Source: G963664585 sp963664585 (GTDB lineage: Bacteria > Bacillota > Clostridia > Oscillospirales > Ruminococcaceae). Taken from it: 64,000 bases of DNA. The notes beneath the pieces were generated by a model. That model searched no databases, was not told the origin of the DNA, and saw only the letters and a program-made list of their open reading frames with translations. Each line of letters opens with the position of its first letter. The first letter of the stretch is position 1. Position numbers and translations under genes: made by a program. This document shows positions 59,664 through 64,000 of this stretch, one piece after another. Location: NCBI GenBank assembly GCA_963664585.2, contig CAXXEO010000021.1, positions 62,001 through 126,000 of the forward strand, read 5' to 3'.

Positions 59664-60821
59664 TTAGGCAGTGGCTTTCTTAACTCTAAGAAAACCATTC
59701 TTTGCAACAACGTTACCGCCGACAAAGATATTGCCCTTATGGCAAATCATTCCCTGCTTAAATTTGTAGTCTGTTGAACGCTGTACATCCATGTCAGAAA
59801 ATACAGCAAGTTGATAGTTTGACATGCTACCATAAGCCATGCAATATGTACCTGCGGTTGTAGTTGCATCTGAAGCAACGCCACAAACGGAGTTAATAAT
59901 AAAAGGAATGCTGTTAATTGTGCCTGTATTACCATTTAGCACAATGTCGTAGGCTCTGCGCTTATCGGCACCTTTAACTTTTGCAAATGACTTCAAGTCT
60001 TTACGATTAAGTACAAGTACTGCACCATCTTCAACATTCTCATCCCCACCATAAGAGAAAATAATATCATCAAGTGTATTTTCATCTATGGCAGTAAGGG
60101 TAATATCCGTTGTGGCATCAATAGCAGCGGCATTGGTGGAGAAAATGCCAGTGATATGACCTGCTGCACCGTCACCAATAAGAATCTGCTTAGCAAGTTT
60201 CTTACGAAGTGCAACCCTTACGCCATTGACAATTTCACTATCATAGTCGGCATTGGGGAGCTTAAGAACCTCTTCCGGCTCTTCCTCATAAGCAGTAATT
60301 TTCGTCTTTGCAATACTAGCATATTTAAATATAGTTTCGGTATCGTTATAATCTGAACTGGCAGTTGCGTTGTAGTTGCCTTCACCATAAGATACTACAT
60401 AAGGCTGATCAAAGGATTCACCGCCGACAAGTGGCTTTACATATACAGCGTCAACAATGCTGGATACCTGATTAAACGTTGGCTTAATATCCGTTGCGGT
60501 TAGTTTAGGAAGTACAAAATCAGAACTACCTACTGTAATTGAACGAAGTTCCTTTAGATCTTTGCCTCTTTTCTCTTTTACTACCTTAATATCAGGTGTA
60601 TTAACCGTTTCTACAATCGGCTTTACAACTGTACGAACCTCAACATTATTCTCATTAATTTCATTTGCCATTTTCATTCTCTCCTCTAAATTTAATTTTT
60701 CACTATCAAGTGATTCAAGTTCTATTTTGAGTGTTTCAAGATCAACACTTTCATTGCCTTGAAGCAAACCACGAATTTCTACTTTACGGTCATTAATTTC
60801 TGTCATTCTTTTTTCAAACAT
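59664..60821 (-). CDS. Major capsid protein, HK97 family
   Basis: 385 residues. An N-terminal coiled-coil delta/scaffold part (~1-65, MFEKRMTEINDRKVEIR...) is removed by the protease; then the HK97 fold with EIVNGVRVALRKKLAKQILIGDGAAGHITGIF, DGAVLVLNRKDLKSFAKVKG and a C-terminal MDVQRSTDYKFKQGMICHKGNIFVGG. Follows the protease gene. Confidence 0.92.
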   Translation of the reverse strand: MFEKRMTEINDRKVEIRGLLQGNESVDLETLKIELESLDSEKLNLEERMKMANEINENNVEVRTVVKPIVETVNTPDIKVVKEKRGKDLKELRSITVGSSDFVLPKLTATDIKPTFNQVSSIVDAVYVKPLVGGESFDQPYVVSYGEGNYNATASSDYNDTETIFKYASIAKTKITAYEEEPEEVLKLPNADYDSEIVNGVRVALRKKLAKQILIGDGAAGHITGIFSTNAAAIDATTDITLTAIDENTLDDIIFSYGGDENVEDGAVLVLNRKDLKSFAKVKGADKRRAYDIVLNGNTGTINSIPFIINSVCGVASDATTTAGTYCMAYGSMSNYQLAVFSDMDVQRSTDYKFKQGMICHKGNIFVGGNVVAKNGFLRVKKATA

Positions 60822-60854
60822 AATAAATAATCCTCCTAAATTTTAATTTAATCA

Positions 60855-61445
60855 TTACAAATAAGTAGCTAATATCAATCTGTTTCGCAATTCAGCAATC
60901 TCCATTGCCTTCTGTTCCTTTTCCCTTTCCAGTTCAAAGAAACTCCTTGCATTGATTGAAGTTGTATTATAAGCAGGGGTGTCCACACCTGAAACGTCCC
61001 AAACCTTATCGATTTTTCGTATGTGTCTAGTTCTATTTGCAGCATCATACATTTCCTGTGATACTGTAAACGCAAAAGACATTTTATCAATATCTCCACG
61101 TTGAATAAGAGTATATAAATCTTTTCCTGCGGTTGTATTAGCTAAATTTGCTCTAATAAAAAGCCCTTGACTATCTACCGATAATTCAAGGGTTTTGTTT
61201 CTGGTTCTTGCCATAATCATAACATTATCAGAATGATTATATTTGAATGGAACATCAGTTAGATCAGATCCATCAAACGCTCCAGCATCAATAATTTCTC
61301 TGTATTCAATACCATCTATTTCCCACATTACAGTTGGCGTATTATATACGGCTGCTCGACCTTCAACAATCTGATCCGGACTATTAGGCGGTTGTTCCTG
61401 CGCCCTAATTTCCATCATTCGAATTTCACGCTTATTATCCTTCAT
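60855..61445 (-). CDS. HK97-type prohead protease
   Basis: 196 residues. VEGRAAVYNTPT, FKYNHSDNVMIMARTRNKTLELSVDSQGLFIRA (catalytic His), and MSFAFTV (catalytic Ser) with a following DVSGVDTPAYNTTSI are the U35 protease motifs. It cleaves the capsid delta domain. Overlaps the portal stop by eleven bases. Confidence 0.92.
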   Translation of the reverse strand: MKDNKREIRMMEIRAQEQPPNSPDQIVEGRAAVYNTPTVMWEIDGIEYREIIDAGAFDGSDLTDVPFKYNHSDNVMIMARTRNKTLELSVDSQGLFIRANLANTTAGKDLYTLIQRGDIDKMSFAFTVSQEMYDAANRTRHIRKIDKVWDVSGVDTPAYNTTSINARSFFELEREKEQKAMEIAELRNRLILATYL

Positions 61446-62685
61446 CTTTTATGTCACCATCTCCCATATTCGAATCATCTTTATTTTTGCTATCTTGAAT
61501 GTCTCCAAGCTGATATTCATCAGCCCTCTGAGCATTTACAACATTCAAAGTCTGTAAACGCTTGTCCCCATCTGGAACAGGGGCTAAATTGAATACCTCG
61601 CGCATTTCATTTATAGTAAACAAGCCATACGCCGCTAAATCTTTAGCTAAACTAATTTTGGTTTTTGTACTTGCATATTGTAATCGATTTGTTTCGAAAA
61701 TTATCTGATTGCCGAAGGAACGTTCTGTAGGTGTAAACAGTTTATTGGTAAATTCTAATGATAATTGTAAGCAAACGGGTTCTATACAATTTTCATAAAA
61801 AGAATCCCAATCTTGTTCTGTATATTTTGATGTTACAATACCTTCATTAAGATTGAAAAATCTATAAACCATATTTCTAATTTCTGCCATCTGGTCAGCA
61901 TCAACAAGCATAGGTTTCATTTCCAATGGAGTAAAGCTACCTTTGCTATCGCTAACAATAACACCACCATTATTACTTGAAGATAAGAAATCATTCATAA
62001 ACTGCTGTTTCTGTTTTTCTATGTCGTCAGGTTGCAACATTCCCTGAACTGTTAACAAACCACGGATATATGCACTTTGTTTTACTCCATTTGAGATACC
62101 TTCGTTTGTTGTTTGGAGTAATTGCAGTGTAGGCATTAAAGCATTACTAGGATTATCCCCATAGAACTCATTATTTGCATAATGTTTACGCAGATGAATA
62201 ATGCTTTCATATGGGAATGTATATTGCTTACCCATCCAAGTATAAAAGCGTAAATATAGATTTCCCATAGGATCACAAACTAAATTCGCTGTGTTGCTAT
62301 CTATAGTGTATAATCCATTAACCTGTGTTCCATCTATATCAGCATATGCAAAAGCATTTCCATTCAGTTCAAGCTGAGTAACTAGCTTATATATGAAATC
62401 ATATGTATTTTGTATTTTGTTTGGTTGCTCCGCTATCATACGTTGAAATGTCCCGTTTTGAGGAATAACTCCAGTACTATTTTTGACTATATATTTGGGC
62501 TTTGCCTTTGCAACATTGGAAGCAATAACATGAATACATGCCCTTACAACGTCAGAGGCATATATGTTATTTCCGAACATAGAAAATGTAGGGGAATTTA
62601 TATCAGCAAACTGAAACTGTGTTTTTGACACAGGGCTTGATTTCTTTCCAAAAACCGAATTAAATAACGTTCTTATTTCTTTCAA
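61435..62685 (-). CDS. Portal protein, HK97 family
   Basis: 416 residues. VRACIHVIASNVAKAKPKYIVKN, LVTQLELNGNAFAYADIDG, IIHLRKHYANNEFYGDNPSNALMP and FFNLNEGIVTSKYTEQDWDSFYENCIEPV are standard for HK97-type portals. It starts 20 bp after the terminase stop. Confidence 0.92.
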   Translation of the reverse strand: MKEIRTLFNSVFGKKSSPVSKTQFQFADINSPTFSMFGNNIYASDVVRACIHVIASNVAKAKPKYIVKNSTGVIPQNGTFQRMIAEQPNKIQNTYDFIYKLVTQLELNGNAFAYADIDGTQVNGLYTIDSNTANLVCDPMGNLYLRFYTWMGKQYTFPYESIIHLRKHYANNEFYGDNPSNALMPTLQLLQTTNEGISNGVKQSAYIRGLLTVQGMLQPDDIEKQKQQFMNDFLSSSNNGGVIVSDSKGSFTPLEMKPMLVDADQMAEIRNMVYRFFNLNEGIVTSKYTEQDWDSFYENCIEPVCLQLSLEFTNKLFTPTERSFGNQIIFETNRLQYASTKTKISLAKDLAAYGLFTINEMREVFNLAPVPDGDKRLQTLNVVNAQRADEYQLGDIQDSKNKDDSNMGDGDIKDEG

Positions 62686-62704
62686 ATATTCTTCACCACC
62701 TCTT

Positions 62705-64000
62705 TTATTTGATCATGTTTTGGAAGTCTTGCTTATGGTTCATATAGGAAGACCAACCAGTAACTAAGCTGGCTGCACCATCAATGCGCAAATTCTTATT
62801 TTTAGATTTATCATATTTCCAATTGTCGGCGGGGTCACGACTTAAAATTGTATTCGACAAACACCATTTAAGAATAGGATTGCAATAGATAATATTCCCT
62901 GCTTCAAACTCTAAAGTAATATCCTTCATAGCTGGACTTATTGTCTTATAGCCCTGTCTGACATCTTCTGTTTTAAAGCCGCGCTCTTTTAGTAGCCTGT
63001 CTATGTAAACAGTTCCCCAGGGGTCTTGACCAATTAAAATTGGAACAATACCAAGTTTATTTACACAATCTATCCACCAATTTACAATGTCTTCAGGTAC
63101 AATCTTGTTACCGTCACAAAAAGAAATATGCCCTTGCTCTTCCCATAAAGCATAAGGCACACCATCATTTTTATGTTTTTCAAGTTGATCCTTTGGCAAA
63201 AAATAGTGTTGATATATATACTTCTTAACATTATTTCGGTGCTGAAGGATAAGATTTAAGCAAGTCAGGTCACCACTTAAGCTAAGATCCTGAGAGCCTA
63301 TGGCATACCCTCCACGGAAATCTTCTATATCAAATGACTTATAGCATTGATTTATTACATCAAAATCAAGCCATTTTTCTAATGAAGTTTGAGTTGGTAT
63401 ATTAAAATCCTTGATAAGCAAAGTCGGTCTAAATGTTGGGTCTGTTTTGCTTCTCTCAACATTCGATCTTAATTCGTCCCTGCTTTTAATAACATCAATA
63501 GAAGGGTTAGCCATTTCCCATAAGGATTCATTTTCAATTTGCTCTTCGTTATCCATTTCATAATAAAATGCTAGAAAAGCATCATCAATTATTGAACCTT
63601 CCAAAACACCACAGCCATGATCATAAAGTGAATTATATATGCTGTTATCCAACTTAAACCCGCAAGTACTAATGCTAAACATTAATGGCTGCTGACGTGC
63701 TGACTGTGATTGCTTTAGCACATCATAGAGATTTCTTGCCTTCCATGCGGCTAACTCATCACAACAACAAAATGATAGGTTTAAACCATCTAGGCTATTA
63801 CTATCAGAGGCTAAAGGTGTCATTGTCCCAAAATTTGAATCCATATACAAATCAAACTTGCGTTTGCGAATGTGCTTACTTAAATATGGACTTTGCGCTA
63901 TCATATTTCTGGTTTCTTCAAATACAATACGAGCTGCATCTTTCTTTGTAGATGCACATGCTACTTGAGCGCCCTGCTCTGTACACAGATCATACAAACT
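62705..64000 (-). CDS. Terminase large subunit, HK97 type (5' part beyond window)
   Basis: 432 codons visible; the frame is open to the right edge, so the Walker A part is missing. Seen: Walker B FCCCDELAAW (about 76-85), the coupling segment SISTCGFKLDN, nuclease GSQDLSLSGDLTCLN with Asp, and C-terminal RIDGAASLVTGW with the last Asp. It belongs to the Terminase_1/HK97 family and marks the packaging module of prophage 2. Confidence 0.92.
   Translation of the reverse strand, partial: SLYDLCTEQGAQVACASTKKDAARIVFEETRNMIAQSPYLSKHIRKRKFDLYMDSNFGTMTPLASDSNSLDGLNLSFCCCDELAAWKARNLYDVLKQSQSARQQPLMFSISTCGFKLDNSIYNSLYDHGCGVLEGSIIDDAFLAFYYEMDNEEQIENESLWEMANPSIDVIKSRDELRSNVERSKTDPTFRPTLLIKDFNIPTQTSLEKWLDFDVINQCYKSFDIEDFRGGYAIGSQDLSLSGDLTCLNLILQHRNNVKKYIYQHYFLPKDQLEKHKNDGVPYALWEEQGHISFCDGNKIVPEDIVNWWIDCVNKLGIVPILIGQDPWGTVYIDRLLKERGFKTEDVRQGYKTISPAMKDITLEFEAGNIIYCNPILKWCLSNTILSRDPADNWKYDKSKNKNLRIDGAASLVTGWSSYMNHKQDFQNMIK

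Larger units (their letters stand above)
50311..64000. mobile_element. Prophage 2: HK97-like siphovirus, right end outside window
   Basis: A contiguous AT-rich minus-strand set encodes terminase large subunit, portal, prohead protease, HK97-fold capsid, connectors, tail tube, chaperone and tape measure. The left boundary is placed at the edge of the guaA 3' fragment. Distal tail, fibre, holin and endolysin genes are not found between the tape measure and that boundary; two accessory genes and a terminator are there instead. Integrase and replication genes would have to lie to the right of the window. Base composition differs plainly from prophage 1, so the two elements have different origins. 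Confidence 0.8.

Overview
The window looks like a Bacillota (Clostridia-type) chromosome carrying two prophages side by side. Evidence: strong GGAGG ribosome-binding sites, PBSX/skin-type (Xkd) phage genes, an AbrB/SpoVT-type regulator, and a GuaA C-terminus that serves as integration site. Nearly all genes lie on the minus strand. No tRNA, rRNA, CRISPR array or insertion sequence was seen.

Prophage 1 runs from beyond the left edge to about 50.3 kb. It is a myovirus of PBSX type with GC-rich structural genes. Reading right to left, in the order of transcription, it holds: integrase and immunity switch (50.1-47.2 kb); a replication/recombination block of overlapping genes (46.9-40.1 kb) with a putative annealing protein, an SbcD-SbcC fusion and a DnaD-type protein; a ParB-like protein, a C5 DNA methylase and an ArpU-like regulator (38.8-36.5 kb); terminase, portal and minor head protein (36.5-31.8 kb); a 7-kb block of non-phage cargo (31.7-24.8 kb); capsid, sheath, tube, tape measure, baseplate and fibre genes (24.7-7.5 kb); and the lysis genes (7.5-4.9 kb). 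Beyond the lysis genes is a defence cluster: a SEFIR protein, a Shedu nuclease (SduA type), a small membrane protein and the start of a SIR2 protein. A repeated terminator-plus-palindrome module precedes both the SEFIR-Shedu unit and the SIR2 gene.

The cargo block (lipoprotein, Nudix, GNAT, a frameshifted aldo/keto reductase, a membrane protein and an unknown gene pair) has its own promoter and terminators and splits the head operon. A methyltransferase on the opposite strand interrupts the tail operon between the tail chaperone and the tape measure. The baseplate J gene carries an apparent one-base frameshift. Together these suggest a decaying or domesticated prophage, unless the two homopolymer frameshifts are sequencing errors.

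Prophage 2 runs from about 50.3 kb past the right edge. It is an AT-rich, HK97-like siphovirus: terminase, portal, protease, capsid, connectors, two paralogous tail-tube proteins, frameshifted chaperone and tape measure. Its late transcript ends in a terminator directly after the tape measure. In place of distal tail and lysis genes it has a Zn-ribbon/SHOCT membrane protein and a GHKL-ATPase fused to a Shedu-like nuclease. An orphan 3' end of guaA (50203-50310) next to the prophage-1 integrase, with no guaA body beside it, suggests that both elements entered the same guaA attachment site in tandem.

Main points of interest: the SEFIR-Shedu operon and the repeated module around it; two differently built Shedu-type nucleases in adjoining prophages; the single-chain SbcD-SbcC; identical A-AAA-AAC frameshift sites in the tail chaperones of both phages; and the tandem guaA insertion.
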